From Pseudomonadota bacterium (GTDB taxonomy: Bacteria > Desulfobacterota > Desulfobulbia > Desulfobulbales > CALZHT01): 42,208 nt of DNA. Under the pieces are notes generated by a model that searched no databases, was not told the origin of the DNA, and worked only from the letters and a program-made list of their open reading frames with translations. Shown in pieces: positions 25,171 through 34,804 of the stretch (within the stretch, counting starts at the first letter, position 1; every line of letters begins with the position of its first letter). Location of the stretch: the NCBI GenBank assembly GCA_018823135.1, contig JAHJJF010000094.1:1-42208 (forward strand). The letters run 5' to 3'. Both the position numbers and the translations under genes were made by a program.

Positions 25171-25728
25171 ATGGTTGAAGAAAAGAAGCAATTGTTTGTT
25201 CTGGGCGGTTGCAGGAGCGGCAAGAGTCGTTTTGCCGAACAATGGGTGCGGGAGCATTTTGAACGAAGGATTTTTCTTGCCACTCTTGAAGTGCGCGATG
25301 AAGCTGAAATGGCGCATCGGGTCGCCCTGCACCGTCAGAGTAGACAGGGGGGCTGGACAACCCTGGAAGAGCCGGTGAACATTGTGGATTCTATTATAAA
25401 TAATGATACAAAAACCGATGTGTTTCTTGTAGATTGCCTCACGCTCTGGATTACAAATCTGATGCTTGGCGGGCTTACTGATAATGAAATTGAGGGTAAA
25501 GTTTCATCATTGGTTGCGGCAATGGGTTTGATAACCAGTTCAATTGTCCTGGTAGCCAATGAAGTCGGCCTGGGAATCGTGCCGGAGTCTCCCATGGGAA
25601 GGCGATTCCGTGATCTTGCCGGTTGGACGAATCAGCAGGTTGCGCAAGTCTGCTCACAGGTGATTTTCATGGCAGCAGGTCTCCCCCTGACTCTTAAGGG
25701 ACCGGATACAGGATTCAGACTCAAGTAG
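25171..25728 (+). CDS. cobU: bifunctional adenosylcobinamide kinase / adenosylcobinamide-phosphate guanylyltransferase
   Basis: This 185-residue enzyme phosphorylates adenosylcobinamide and then attaches GMP in cobalamin nucleotide-loop assembly. The P-loop LGGCRSGKSRFAE (11-23), the catalytic-region HRVALHR with 'GGWTTLEEP', and LVDCLTLWITNLML are the family signatures. The C-terminus 'GRRFRDLAGWTNQQVAQVC' is also typical. The start at 25171 is chosen because homology and the normal length (about 180) begin there; the frame is open back to a TTG at 25039 but that part is unlike CobU. No good ribosome site was found. cobD follows 75 bases on. Confidence 0.92.
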   Translation: MVEEKKQLFVLGGCRSGKSRFAEQWVREHFERRIFLATLEVRDEAEMAHRVALHRQSRQGGWTTLEEPVNIVDSIINNDTKTDVFLVDCLTLWITNLMLGGLTDNEIEGKVSSLVAAMGLITSSIVLVANEVGLGIVPESPMGRRFRDLAGWTNQQVAQVCSQVIFMAAGLPLTLKGPDTGFRLK

Positions 25729-25803
25729 TCAGAAGCTGATAAATTTTCATAAAACGTATATCATTTTTTAAAACCTTAAACTCGACACATATAAACATCT
25801 GAA

Positions 25804-26889
25804 ATGAATTCAGCGACTAAAACAATCACCTCCCATGGCGGGGACATAATTGCAACTGCACGGCAACTGGGTTGCAGAATTGATGAATTAATTGATATGA
25901 GCAGTAACCTCACACCGTTCGGAATGGCGCCTGGACTCAGAGAGGCGCTTATCGACAGGCTTGATGAAATCGCCTTTCTTCCGGAGATCGGCAGCGAAAC
26001 GCTGTGCAGGTTTTTTGACGAAAAATATGGACTTAATGGCTGCAGAGTCTTTGCCGGAAGCGGCACCACCGAGTTCATTTTTGCGATTCCCGCGGCATTT
26101 CAAAGCAAAAAAGCAGTGATTGTAAATCCTACCTATTCGGATTATCTGCTGGCCTGTAAATGGGCCGGAGTGCAAACAATCCGCTTTGATCTGAAACCGG
26201 AAGAGAATTTTGTCCTCGATCTTGGGCGTTTACGTAAAAGTCTTACCGGGGGAGAATTGGTATTTCTCTGCAACCCCAATAATCCCACCGGCGTACTCAC
26301 CGCCTCGGCACAACTTCATGAATGTATCAGCAGCCATCCCGACACAATGTTTGTGGTGGACGAGTCATATCTGCCCTTCACCAGTGAGCCGTCATTGTTG
26401 AAATTTTCAGTGCCGGATAATCTGTTACTGCTTCGTTCATTTTCTAAAATTTATGGAATGCCCGGACTGCGTCTGGGATTTCTCATAACTTCCGAGACCA
26501 ATGCCCCGGCGATGATGAACCGCCGAAAGCCTTGGGAAGTGAACAGGATGGCGCAGATTGCCGGGGAATTTCTTTTGCAGAAAGCCGATGAGTATATCCA
26601 GGATGTGCAGCGATTCATAGCCTCGGAGGTCAAGATTTTTGTTGAAGGGTTATCTGTCCTGCCGGATATTGAGGTGGTTCCCGGGGCGGCAAATTTTATT
26701 CTGAGCCGTTTGAACGGCCCGATTTCCGCATCTGTCCTGCGGGAAAGAATGCTGGATAAAAAGATAATGATCAGAAACTGCGATAATTTCACCGGACTTG
26801 ACCACAGGTATTTTCGCGTCTCGTTAAAAGATCAGGAGAACAATAAGGTCTGCAGGAACGCCCTGCAGGAAATACTGGGAAACAGATAA
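25804..26889 (+). CDS. cobD: CobD-like threonine-phosphate decarboxylase (PLP-dependent)
   Basis: This 361-residue fold-type I aminotransferase begins with 'SHGGDI' (10-15), which is typical of CobD, the enzyme that makes (R)-1-amino-2-propanol phosphate for cobalamin. PLP-binding features are NPNNPTG (157-163), D186 (FVVDES) and the Schiff-base Lys215 in SFSKIYGMPG. Histidinol-phosphate aminotransferase is a close relative and the main alternative; the HGG start and the cobU neighbour favour CobD. The ATG directly follows the spacer after cobU, with no strong ribosome site. Confidence 0.85.
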   Translation: MNSATKTITSHGGDIIATARQLGCRIDELIDMSSNLTPFGMAPGLREALIDRLDEIAFLPEIGSETLCRFFDEKYGLNGCRVFAGSGTTEFIFAIPAAFQSKKAVIVNPTYSDYLLACKWAGVQTIRFDLKPEENFVLDLGRLRKSLTGGELVFLCNPNNPTGVLTASAQLHECISSHPDTMFVVDESYLPFTSEPSLLKFSVPDNLLLLRSFSKIYGMPGLRLGFLITSETNAPAMMNRRKPWEVNRMAQIAGEFLLQKADEYIQDVQRFIASEVKIFVEGLSVLPDIEVVPGAANFILSRLNGPISASVLRERMLDKKIMIRNCDNFTGLDHRYFRVSLKDQENNKVCRNALQEILGNR

Positions 26890-26936
26890 CAGCTGTAACT
26901 CGTGAAGTTTGTCGAAAAATAATTAAGGAATTATTA

Positions 26937-27449
26937 ATGAAGATTGCAATACTATCAGACACCCATGATCATATATTGAACCTGCGGGCTGCGGTAACTT
27001 TTTGTAATTCATATGGGGTGCGGATGATCATTCACTGCGGAGATCTGATTTCGCCGTTCATGCTCGATGAGCTTGCCCGATTCGGTGGCGCGGTTCATTT
27101 GATATACGGTAATAATGCAGGGGATCAGCATCTGATTTCATCCTGGTGTGGAGTACGCTTCCCTTCAGTTACCCATCACGGCGTGCTTGGCGCCGTGGAA
27201 GCGGGCGGCAGAAAGATTGCATTTACTCATTATCCGGAAATGGCCAGGGGGCTTGCTTCACAGGGTATGTTTGATGCGGTCTGCTGCGGACATAATCATC
27301 GATATCATGTTGAAAAAATCGGCAAGACGCTATTGATCAACCCTGGCGAGCTGCTGGGCAAGGATGGGCAGCCGGGATTCGGAATTCTTGCCTGTTCCTC
27401 AATGGAAGTTGAGCGGGTTGATATCGGCTTGCAGATTGAAGGATGTTAA
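26937..27449 (+). CDS. YfcE/MJ0936 family metallophosphoesterase
   Basis: This 170-residue calcineurin-type phosphodiesterase has the full set of metal-binding motifs: D8 and H10 (ILSDTHDH), D37 (HCGDL), the GNN at about 59-61, 'THYPEM' near 97 and CGHNHR near 118-123. The family hydrolyses phosphodiesters in vitro and its physiological substrate is unknown. It is 47 bases after cobD, with ATTAAGGAATTATT before the ATG. Link to cobalamin genes is by position only. Confidence 0.9.
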   Translation: MKIAILSDTHDHILNLRAAVTFCNSYGVRMIIHCGDLISPFMLDELARFGGAVHLIYGNNAGDQHLISSWCGVRFPSVTHHGVLGAVEAGGRKIAFTHYPEMARGLASQGMFDAVCCGHNHRYHVEKIGKTLLINPGELLGKDGQPGFGILACSSMEVERVDIGLQIEGC

Positions 27450-27472
27450 GCGGATTGAATATTTTTTCCAGT

Positions 27473-27500
27473 TTGAGAAATCATTTTTTACGGGTATATC
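27473..27500 (+). promoter_or_regulatory. candidate promoter of the S1-like gene
   Basis: TTGAGA (27473-27478) and TATATC (27495-27500) are 16 bases apart, about 140 bases before the S1-like start. A 22-codon ORF with GGGAG before its ATG (27553-27621) lies in the resulting leader. Both are unproven. Confidence 0.35.
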
Positions 27501-27641
27501 ATGCAGAAAGAAATTGCTTTGGCTTAAAAGATATCTGACAGGGAGTTATTCGATGGGTGCTGAGTCTGTTGATATGACAAATTATCTGCAATTCCATCGG
27601 TGGTTGACTAAAGTTTATTGAATGATCAGAGGATTAAATTG

Positions 27642-28874
27642 ATGCAGGACAAAAAATTTGAAAATGGCGAAACATCTCCCACAGATTCCGATTCCGGCAT
27701 GGAAAGCTTTGCGGATCTGCTCGAAAAAAACCTGGGCGAGGAAAAACCCCTTGAGCCGGGGCAGAAGGTAGAAGCGGAAATTGTCAGGATTGCCAAGGAC
27801 TGGGTATTTATCGATGTCGGTGGCAAGAGCGAAGGCAGTCTGGCCGTGAGTGAACTTCTTGACAAAGATGGGAATATTTCGATCAAAGAAGGAGATGTAA
27901 TTGAGGCATATTTTTTATCATCCAGGAAGAATGAAATGCTTTTTACCTCCAAAATGGGCGGGCTTGCAGCCCAGGCCCATCTTGAGGATATATTTCACAA
28001 TAGAATTCCGGTTGAAGGCTATGTTGAAAAGGAAATCAAAGGTGGTTTTCAGGTGACCATCGCCGGCAGCACCAGAGCTTTTTGTCCATTTTCGCAAATG
28101 GATACAAGACGTGTTGAAAAAAGCGATGACTATATCGGCGAAAAGTTTCTGTTCCGGATAAGTGAGTATAAAGAAAAGGGCAGAAATATCATTGTTTCCC
28201 GCCGGGTGCTTCTCGAAGAAGAGCGTCGATTGAAAAAAGAAGAGTTGCGGAAGGTTATCAAGCCCGGTGATGTGGTCTCCGGAACTATTACCTCGGTGCG
28301 GGATTTCGGTGCTTTTGTGGATATCGGCGGCATAGAGGGGCTTATTCCGGTATCGGAAATCGGCTGGGGCAGGGTTGAGGATATTCATGGCGCGGTGCAT
28401 GCGGGCCAGGAGGTAAAGGTCACGGTGATGAATCTGGACTGGGAAAACGACAAGTTTTCGTTCAGCCTTAAGGAATCCTTGCCGGACCCCTTTGATGCGG
28501 CCTCAGGGAAATATCCTGAAGGGACAACCCATGCCGGTACTGTTGCACGGCTCACAAATTTCGGTGCCTTCGTGACCTTGGAGCCAGGGGTTGACGGGCT
28601 GGTGCATATTTCAAAGCTCGGTGGCGGCAGAAAAATCAATCATCCCCGTGAAGTGCTTGAAACCGGGCAGGTGATCGATGTCCGCGTCGAAAGTATTGAC
28701 CTTGAAAACAGAAGAATTTCCCTGGCGCTTGAAGGTGTGGCCCGGGAAGAAACTGACGAGAAAAAAGCAGAGAAGGAATACGGTAACTATATTAAGCAGT
28801 CCACCACAGAACCTCCCAAATCAATGGGAACCCTCGGGGACCTGTTGAAGGCCAAGCTCGACAGCAATAAATAA
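27642..28874 (+). CDS. 30S ribosomal protein S1-like protein with four S1 domains
   Basis: This 410-residue RNA-binding protein has an acidic N-terminal tail (1-37) and four S1 OB-fold repeats at about 38-105, 120-190, 207-277 and 292-364. The last two are the most canonical ('GTITSVRDFGAFVDIGGIEG' and 'GTVARLTNFGAFVTLEPGVD'). Proteobacterial S1 normally has six repeats (about 557 residues), so this is either a shortened S1 or a paralogue. The ATG at 27642 is preferred because AGAGG lies 9 bases upstream; a TTG at 27618 also opens the frame but has no ribosome site. It converges on the chemoreceptor gene across an inverted repeat. Confidence 0.88.
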   Translation: MQDKKFENGETSPTDSDSGMESFADLLEKNLGEEKPLEPGQKVEAEIVRIAKDWVFIDVGGKSEGSLAVSELLDKDGNISIKEGDVIEAYFLSSRKNEMLFTSKMGGLAAQAHLEDIFHNRIPVEGYVEKEIKGGFQVTIAGSTRAFCPFSQMDTRRVEKSDDYIGEKFLFRISEYKEKGRNIIVSRRVLLEEERRLKKEELRKVIKPGDVVSGTITSVRDFGAFVDIGGIEGLIPVSEIGWGRVEDIHGAVHAGQEVKVTVMNLDWENDKFSFSLKESLPDPFDAASGKYPEGTTHAGTVARLTNFGAFVTLEPGVDGLVHISKLGGGRKINHPREVLETGQVIDVRVESIDLENRRISLALEGVAREETDEKKAEKEYGNYIKQSTTEPPKSMGTLGDLLKAKLDSNK

Positions 28875-28898
28875 AGCGCCAGTATAGCTTGCCATAGG

Positions 28899-28950
28899 CG
28901 AACATTTCAGCCGTTTTTCCAGGTGAAACATTGTAATGCTGAAATGTTCG
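28899..28950. repeat. 13-bp inverted repeat between convergent genes
   Basis: CGAACATTTCAGC (28899-28911) and GCTGAAATGTTCG (28938-28950) match perfectly around a 26-base loop. It sits between the stops of the S1-like gene and the chemoreceptor gene. There is no T-run on either side, so it may serve as a symmetric mRNA end or a binding site rather than a standard terminator. Confidence 0.6.
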
Positions 28951-28968
28951 TGAGAAATGCGGGCTTAA

Positions 28969-31128
28969 TCAAAAATCTTCGAATATATCGTCGCTTTCTG
29001 CCAGAGGCATGGCTTTTTTGTTGGGAAGCCTGGCCTGAGGCGTATAGGTTTTTAATGAATAATTGTCGGGGTCCGTTGCGGTGATATACACATCGCATTT
29101 CCGGCAATTGTCCATTTTTTCTCGGTAGGAACCCTGTTTTTGTCCTCCACAGAAAGTCCCGGTAACCGTCCAGCAACTGTCGCCGTGACTGGGATGTGCC
29201 GGGCACTTGTTTCTTCTGTCATCCGGACAATTTTTCATTTCCCAGCAGATGACGCTATTGTCTTTAGTTGCCTGTTGCACCGATGCGTTTCCATAAACGG
29301 CTTTGCGAAGCTCAGCAACCATCAGATTCATGTCTTCGGTCTGGGCGGTTAATTCCGCCGCAGTGGCCGCCGATTCCTGGGCGGTTGAGGCGACCATCTG
29401 GGTTGCCTGGTCTGTTTCAACCGCGGCTGTTGAAATCTGCTCGATACCCTTGGTAATTTCCAGGCTTGCCTGGGTGATGGCTGCGGTTTTTTCTCCCATC
29501 TGGGTTGCCGATTCGACGATTCCATCGAAATCGCTGTTGATGCCCTTGAGGGATTCTGCGCTTTTCTTGACGCGACTGACTGTGCCGTCCAGGAGGTTCT
29601 GGGTATCTTTTGCCGCAGCTGAGGTGCGCTTGGCAAGATTTTTCACTTCGTCGGCAACCACGGCAAATCCTGCCCCGGCTTCCCCGGCCCGGGCCGCCTC
29701 AACTGCAGCGTTCAGAGCAAGCAGGTTTGTCTGGAAGGCAATGGCGTCGATGGTCTGGATAATTTTCTTTATCTGGTCGCTGTCCTTTTCGATCTGTGAC
29801 ATGGTTCTGGTTAATTCAACGAGTGCCAGCAGGGATTGTGCGGTTTTTTCGATGTTTTCATTCATGAGTTTTTCAGAGCCGAAGGTGAGATCGGAAGTCT
29901 GCTTGCTCATGGAAGTCATTTCCTCTAAAGAGGTTGATGTTTCTTCCATGTTAGCTGCCTGTTCCGAAGCCTTATCCGAAAGGGTGTTACTGGCAACGGA
30001 GATTTCTCTTGCCGCGAGCGCCACATGGGTTGCGCAATCTTCCAGGCCGTTGGTGATCATCCCGAGCAACTTGGTTATCCCACGAATGATGATAAAAGAC
30101 AGGAACGCCCCGACTATTACGGCAATTCCACCCATTATGGTGATGTTGATCTTTGTCTTCCTGGCTGAACTTAAGAGTTTCTCATCGGTCATGATCTTAC
30201 TTCGTGCTTCCGCGCGGATACCCTTGAGTTGCCCCTGAATTTCAGCAAGGGCGGGAATGGTCCGGGTGGAGTAAACGAGATTTGCTTCCTGCATCCCTTT
30301 GACTCGTTCCGCCTGCCAGTCAAGGGTCTGGTCGATGACGCTTAATACCCTTGCGGCAAAATTTCTGGTGTTTTTTGCAAAGTATTCCTGGGAACCGTTG
30401 CGGTCGTCCATCATGAGGAAATCTGAAATGACTACGGCGCTTTCATGGAGTTTTTGGTGTGGCTCTTCGATTTTACTAATTATATTGGAAAATTCAGGTT
30501 CGTGAGATTTCAGTTCGGCCACCTGGGGGGAATAGAGCCATTTGCCCAATCCGCACTTGGTATGGTCAGTTTGTACGGCAGAAAGCTTATCCATGAGTTC
30601 CAGCATGTCTGAAGACTGGTCAATGAGAACATCCTTGACACGATTGATCCATTCCAGGTGGTCAATTTTTTTCTCACGGAGAAAATCTCCCAGGGTAAGG
30701 TCGACCTGGCGAAATTTTTCGCCGACAGCAATTGCAGATTCATGAAGTTCGCGATGGGGTGTTTCTATTTGCTTGAGGGATCCGGCAAGGGACGGGACCA
30801 GGGTTTCTGCATCTTTGCGGCCTTGTCCGTAAAGCCATTTGCCAAAACCGCATTTATGATCATCTACTTCAACTTCAAGGGTGGTGACAGAATCATCGGT
30901 GAGCAGGGCATTTACTTTGTTTGCCCAATTGAGATGGTCGACCTCTTTCTGGGCCAGAACGCCATCAAGTTGGTTGCCGTCAATAACCTTGCGGGCATTA
31001 GTAATGAGAGAATCAACACCTTGAATGCTCACCAACCCGATCAGCGCCAGAAGAACGAGCACCGCAGTAAAGCCGCCGGCAATTTTTTTACCGATTGTAA
31101 CCTGATGCAGTTTGCTTAAGAGTTGCAT
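28969..31128 (-). CDS. methyl-accepting chemotaxis protein with tandem CZB domains and C-terminal two-CW module
   Basis: This 719-residue chemoreceptor has a first membrane helix at about 16-36. A periplasmic part then carries two zinc-binding CZB domains: CZB1 with H65, C93 (CGFGKWL), H125 and H129, and CZB2 with H157, C192 (CGLGKWL), H224 and H228. A second helix lies at about 328-348. The cytoplasmic signalling domain (about 400-600) has the hairpin tip '[20 protein letters not shown]'. A cysteine module follows at 628-678 (C628-W, C634, C642, C652-W, C660-GG, C675xxC678), then an acidic tail ending DDIFEDF. CZB domains bind zinc and are usually cytoplasmic. Ligand sensed: perhaps zinc or HOCl, inferred. 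A CAGGGGGA ribosome site precedes the ATG. It is 82 bases after the STAS gene on the same strand. Confidence 0.92.
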   Translation of the reverse strand: MQLLSKLHQVTIGKKIAGGFTAVLVLLALIGLVSIQGVDSLITNARKVIDGNQLDGVLAQKEVDHLNWANKVNALLTDDSVTTLEVEVDDHKCGFGKWLYGQGRKDAETLVPSLAGSLKQIETPHRELHESAIAVGEKFRQVDLTLGDFLREKKIDHLEWINRVKDVLIDQSSDMLELMDKLSAVQTDHTKCGLGKWLYSPQVAELKSHEPEFSNIISKIEEPHQKLHESAVVISDFLMMDDRNGSQEYFAKNTRNFAARVLSVIDQTLDWQAERVKGMQEANLVYSTRTIPALAEIQGQLKGIRAEARSKIMTDEKLLSSARKTKINITIMGGIAVIVGAFLSFIIIRGITKLLGMITNGLEDCATHVALAAREISVASNTLSDKASEQAANMEETSTSLEEMTSMSKQTSDLTFGSEKLMNENIEKTAQSLLALVELTRTMSQIEKDSDQIKKIIQTIDAIAFQTNLLALNAAVEAARAGEAGAGFAVVADEVKNLAKRTSAAAKDTQNLLDGTVSRVKKSAESLKGINSDFDGIVESATQMGEKTAAITQASLEITKGIEQISTAAVETDQATQMVASTAQESAATAAELTAQTEDMNLMVAELRKAVYGNASVQQATKDNSVICWEMKNCPDDRRNKCPAHPSHGDSCWTVTGTFCGGQKQGSYREKMDNCRKCDVYITATDPDNYSLKTYTPQARLPNKKAMPLAESDDIFEDF

Positions 31129-31210
31129 GACTTTCCCCCTGAGAATGTTACCAATTAAAGTCTTTCCCCGTATTTTAACGAAATGCCCAGATACTGAAAT
31201 CTCAGGCAGT

Positions 31211-31519
31211 TCAAACCCTCTGGATCGTCAGAATGGAATTCAATTTCAGTTCCTGGAACAGGCTATAAACCGTATCTTGTGTATTCACTATAGTGATGGA
31301 GCCGCCGTTAACTGCAATGTTCTTATAAAACAGCAGGAGTTTGCCGATGCCTGAACTGCCGATATAATGCACATTACTGAAGTCGATTATTACGTCCTTG
31401 ATGGTTGTCAGATTCAGTCTGCCGAATTGCGCTTTGAGCATTTCGGCACCGTTTTCGTCAATGTCGCCGTTTACTTTAATCGTTATTGTTTTACCTTCCT
31501 GGTTAACAGTTATATCCAT
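31211..31519 (-). CDS. STAS domain anti-sigma factor antagonist
   Basis: This 102-residue protein is a single STAS domain, with '[20 protein letters not shown]' at 42-61. Serine 55 or 56 in GSSG is the usual phosphorylation site that a RsbW/SpoIIAB-type kinase modifies and a PP2C phosphatase reverses. The start at 31519 is chosen because GGAG lies 9 bases before it; the frame extends to an ATG at 31564 without support. It follows the phosphatase-kinase gene by 183 bases and precedes the chemoreceptor by 82, all on one strand. Target (an anti-sigma factor or another effector) is not visible. Confidence 0.92.
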   Translation of the reverse strand: MDITVNQEGKTITIKVNGDIDENGAEMLKAQFGRLNLTTIKDVIIDFSNVHYIGSSGIGKLLLFYKNIAVNGGSITIVNTQDTVYSLFQELKLNSILTIQRV

Positions 31520-31702
31520 AATTATATCTCCGGTTTTTTGTGGATCTTTAAGCGGGGGGAGCATGATACGTTGAATACGCCCGAAGCTTTTTTGTTTTCT
31601 ATGAGGCGATAAACAATTACCGCCGTTTTTGTATATAAGTTGCCTTCAGTTTTATAGAAAAGACCCTGTTTGTTTATTTAAGTAATCCATCCCCTGTTTT
31701 TA

Positions 31703-34700
31703 TTAAAATGTCCAGAGGTTCATGAGTTTGTTGATAATTTCTCTTTGCTTCCGTTCTTCAGGGGAGACATGTTTTTTAAAGGACAAGAAAACATGCCTGC
31801 CATTATCTTTCCAACAGGCAAATGTGCTGTGATTGCGGATCATGTAAACCCCCCGTCCTGATTCTCTGGTGATATTTTTGTAGGATGTGGGGTCCGGAAT
31901 GGCATGATGGTCAAAACCTTGTCCCTCGTCAATAATTTCAATGACAAAGTGGTTGGCAAATCTCCAACGAACAGTAACGAGCTTGTCTGGATTTTTTTTA
32001 TTGCCGTGTTTCCAGGCATTCATTACAGCCTCGGTTAAAGAAATGCGGATATTTGCCAGTTGCTGTGAATCAAATCCCTGTTCGTTAAGGTTTTGTCGAA
32101 TATTATCGAGCAATGTACTGATATGTAGATCTATTTCCGATAAGTCCTTCGGGCGCCAAACTGCCACATTGTAGCATTTTTGATTTTCTACCTCAAGTCC
32201 AAGGATGGTAATATCGTCGTCCGAAGTGTTTTTTTTGTATGGAATCAGCTCCTCGTTGCTTTGCTCGGCGATTTTTGTAAGGGTTCGATCAATGATATCA
32301 GACACCCTATGCTGTTCATCCGGTGAAAGGTCTTCCGCGATAATCTGTGCAAGATCAGCAGGTTTCAAGGTTTTACGAGATTTTCTGTACGGCATGTCAA
32401 GAAGGCCGTCAGTATAGAAAATGAGCTTGTCTTCTTCCTCAAGCTGCAATTCACCCGCAGTGAACAACATACCGCTTTGCACTGCCACCGGCAGGTTTGT
32501 TCCTGATTCGCCGGAGGAGGCAATCAGCAGAACTTGATTCCGGCGGATCAGGATAAAAGGCGGATGCCCCGTGGAAACAAAGCGCAGCAGGAGTTTTTCA
32601 TGATCGATTTCTCCGGTGATGGACGTAAAAAAATCATCTTCGTTGAAACAATTGGAATTGCAGATTGAATCATTCAGCTCGGATACTATTTCCTCAAGGG
32701 GGCGTCCCTGGTTTTGTTGAATGAGAGCATTGTGAGTCAAATCGGAGATAATGCTTCGCAGAATACAGTTTACCGCATGTCCGGATTGATCTTTGACCGA
32801 CAGCATTGTCCTTCCCGCTTGATGATTTGTGGTCGGCGGCAGGTTTCGGACGAAATAATGATCGCCGCCCTCGGAATTGCAGGAAACGGATGTTGCTTCA
32901 ACATAAAGCGCCAGATCATCATTGATTTCAATAAGGCTGGGAGGCAGGCCATTCACCAGCCCAAGGATTTTTCTGGCAAGGATGATGTTGATTTCCTGCT
33001 GTTTGAGCAGACGCTTGATATCCGTTATGTTCAGCAGGCTCTGGACAAGGTATTGGTTTCCCTTGATATCGACGGACGCGACGGAGCGTCTGACATGAAT
33101 CGGCTTGCCTTTTTTGGGCCGCAGCATGCAGTCGTCCTGTGAAGTCTGATGGATTTTATCGATGCCGTCAAAGGGATTGTTTATGTCGAGATAAGAGTCG
33201 AAGCTGCTGCCGATGAGTTCTTCCAGAGGGTTGTCGATCATCTCCGAGGCGCAGGGGTTTGCATCGGTTATCACCCCGGTATTCGAGTCTGTCACCAGAA
33301 CACCGGTCTGGATGGTAGCCATAATCGCTCGCAGGTATTCTTCATTTTCTTTAAGGGCGTCATCGGCTTTTTTTCTTTCGGTAATATCCTTGAAATTTTC
33401 AATTATGCCGATGAACTCGCCATCAGGAGAAAGGAACGGTTTTGCAACCATGATGCAGGGGATGGTGCTGCCGTCAAGACGTTCCTTTACCACCTCGGCC
33501 TCAATGAACTTTTCACCATTTTTAATCCGCGTTACCGGGCATTCCGGCGTGCCGCACGCAGAACCCGGGAAGACCTCGTGGCATTTTTTTCCGATAAGAT
33601 CCTCATCCGAAAGGCCGGTCACCGTCAGAAAGGTGTTATTCCAGCGCATCATTTCGAAATCTCTGCTGATGATGCGCATACCGTCGGCCGCGGTATTGAA
33701 TATCTGGTCAAGTTCTGCATGGGAGGTCTGGATGGCTTTTTCCGCAAGTTCGCGCTCGAGAATTTCTTTTTCGAGTTTCAGTGAGGCCAACACCAGTTCA
33801 TCCGTCCTTTCTTCAACCCTAAGCTCGAGATTATGTCGTATCTCGCCCAGGGCATTCTCCGCCTTTTTCCGTTCGGCGATTTCAAGGGTGAGCTCTTCGT
33901 TTAACGCCGCGTAATCTTGTAATCTTTCTTCAAGGGAAGTGTAGTAATTCCGGAGCGTTGCGGAAAGAATATTAAAGCTTCCTGCCAGCTGGGTTATTTC
34001 ATCGTTGCCACGGATTTCAATTGGCATGATCTGGGAATAATCCGCCTGGCTTGCCATTCTGTCAATATGTCCGATTATTTTTGTCAGGCGGCCTGTAACC
34101 AGAAATTTGAAAACAAAGAAAATTGAAAGAAACAGCCCGGCTATCCCTGCACTGATGAGAGCGAAATTAATGTTCAAGTCCTTCCAGAGGCGGTTGTGGA
34201 TCTTACTTGTTGGCAGCGCTATGGTGTCAAGGCCCATGACCTGCCCCACCGGCAAATGGAAGGAAGCGTCAGGGCCGTAACGTTTTACCAATGAGTTCGG
34301 GGCGTCTGCCGGATCTCCATGGCATTGGAGACAGGAATCTTCCATTATCCGGGGGATGTAATGAGCAAGGTACTTCTGGTCGTTAAAGGTGATTCCGCCG
34401 GCCCAATGTTTCAAATCAGGATTTTTATTGAAATGATTTATCATCTGCTGTTCTTCAGGCCCGGCAATGTTAACGGGGTTGCGCGGATTATTGGATGAGA
34501 ATTTCAGGATGATTTCAGGGAAGTCCTTTCGGACATTATTGAATATCGAACGGGCGATATAAGAAGTTGACATGGTTTCCGGTTCAAAATCCTCGGAATC
34601 GAGCAGTTCTGTCATTCTGGGTCGGATGATATCTTCAACATATTCTCGGATGGCCACATCAAAAGTCAAAGCAAGATGGATTTCCTCGTTGATCAGATCC

Positions 34701-34804
34701 TCAACGTATTTATGGGAAAGAAACCAGGTGCGGTAGGCGAGAAAGGAGGAGAAAACAAAGATAACCGTTGCAATGAGGAGGAAAAATTTAGTGCCGAGCT
34801 TCAT
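31703..34804 (-). CDS. membrane haem-type sensor fused to PP2C/SpoIIE phosphatase and RsbW-like kinase
   Basis: This 1033-residue protein has a signal-anchor helix (about 7-25). A periplasmic DUF3365/Tll0287-like domain spans about 40-205 with the haem motif CLQCH at 158-162. A second helix (about 213-236), HAMP (about 234-290) and a coiled coil (about 290-365) follow. Two PAS regions come next, about 368-480 (with C-rich SACGTPEC) and about 485-600. The SpoIIE-type PP2C domain spans about 630-860 (GGDHY, DQSGHAV, STGHPPF, FYTDGLLD, DDDITILG). A GHKL ATPase spans about 890-1010 (EAVMNAWKHGNK, DEGQGFD, GRGVYMIRNH). It can thus plausibly both phosphorylate and dephosphorylate the STAS protein encoded next. 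A GGGG ribosome-like site precedes the ATG. Signal (redox or a small ligand at the haem) and net output are inferred. Confidence 0.93.
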   Translation of the reverse strand: MKLGTKFFLLIATVIFVFSSFLAYRTWFLSHKYVEDLINEEIHLALTFDVAIREYVEDIIRPRMTELLDSEDFEPETMSTSYIARSIFNNVRKDFPEIILKFSSNNPRNPVNIAGPEEQQMINHFNKNPDLKHWAGGITFNDQKYLAHYIPRIMEDSCLQCHGDPADAPNSLVKRYGPDASFHLPVGQVMGLDTIALPTSKIHNRLWKDLNINFALISAGIAGLFLSIFFVFKFLVTGRLTKIIGHIDRMASQADYSQIMPIEIRGNDEITQLAGSFNILSATLRNYYTSLEERLQDYAALNEELTLEIAERKKAENALGEIRHNLELRVEERTDELVLASLKLEKEILERELAEKAIQTSHAELDQIFNTAADGMRIISRDFEMMRWNNTFLTVTGLSDEDLIGKKCHEVFPGSACGTPECPVTRIKNGEKFIEAEVVKERLDGSTIPCIMVAKPFLSPDGEFIGIIENFKDITERKKADDALKENEEYLRAIMATIQTGVLVTDSNTGVITDANPCASEMIDNPLEELIGSSFDSYLDINNPFDGIDKIHQTSQDDCMLRPKKGKPIHVRRSVASVDIKGNQYLVQSLLNITDIKRLLKQQEINIILARKILGLVNGLPPSLIEINDDLALYVEATSVSCNSEGGDHYFVRNLPPTTNHQAGRTMLSVKDQSGHAVNCILRSIISDLTHNALIQQNQGRPLEEIVSELNDSICNSNCFNEDDFFTSITGEIDHEKLLLRFVSTGHPPFILIRRNQVLLIASSGESGTNLPVAVQSGMLFTAGELQLEEEDKLIFYTDGLLDMPYRKSRKTLKPADLAQIIAEDLSPDEQHRVSDIIDRTLTKIAEQSNEELIPYKKNTSDDDITILGLEVENQKCYNVAVWRPKDLSEIDLHISTLLDNIRQNLNEQGFDSQQLANIRISLTEAVMNAWKHGNKKNPDKLVTVRWRFANHFVIEIIDEGQGFDHHAIPDPTSYKNITRESGRGVYMIRNHSTFACWKDNGRHVFLSFKKHVSPEERKQREIINKLMNLWTF

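Noticed and set aside
29303-30238. 311-codon plus-strand frame opposite the chemoreceptor
   Set aside because: Serine- and alanine-rich shadow of the receptor's signalling domain.
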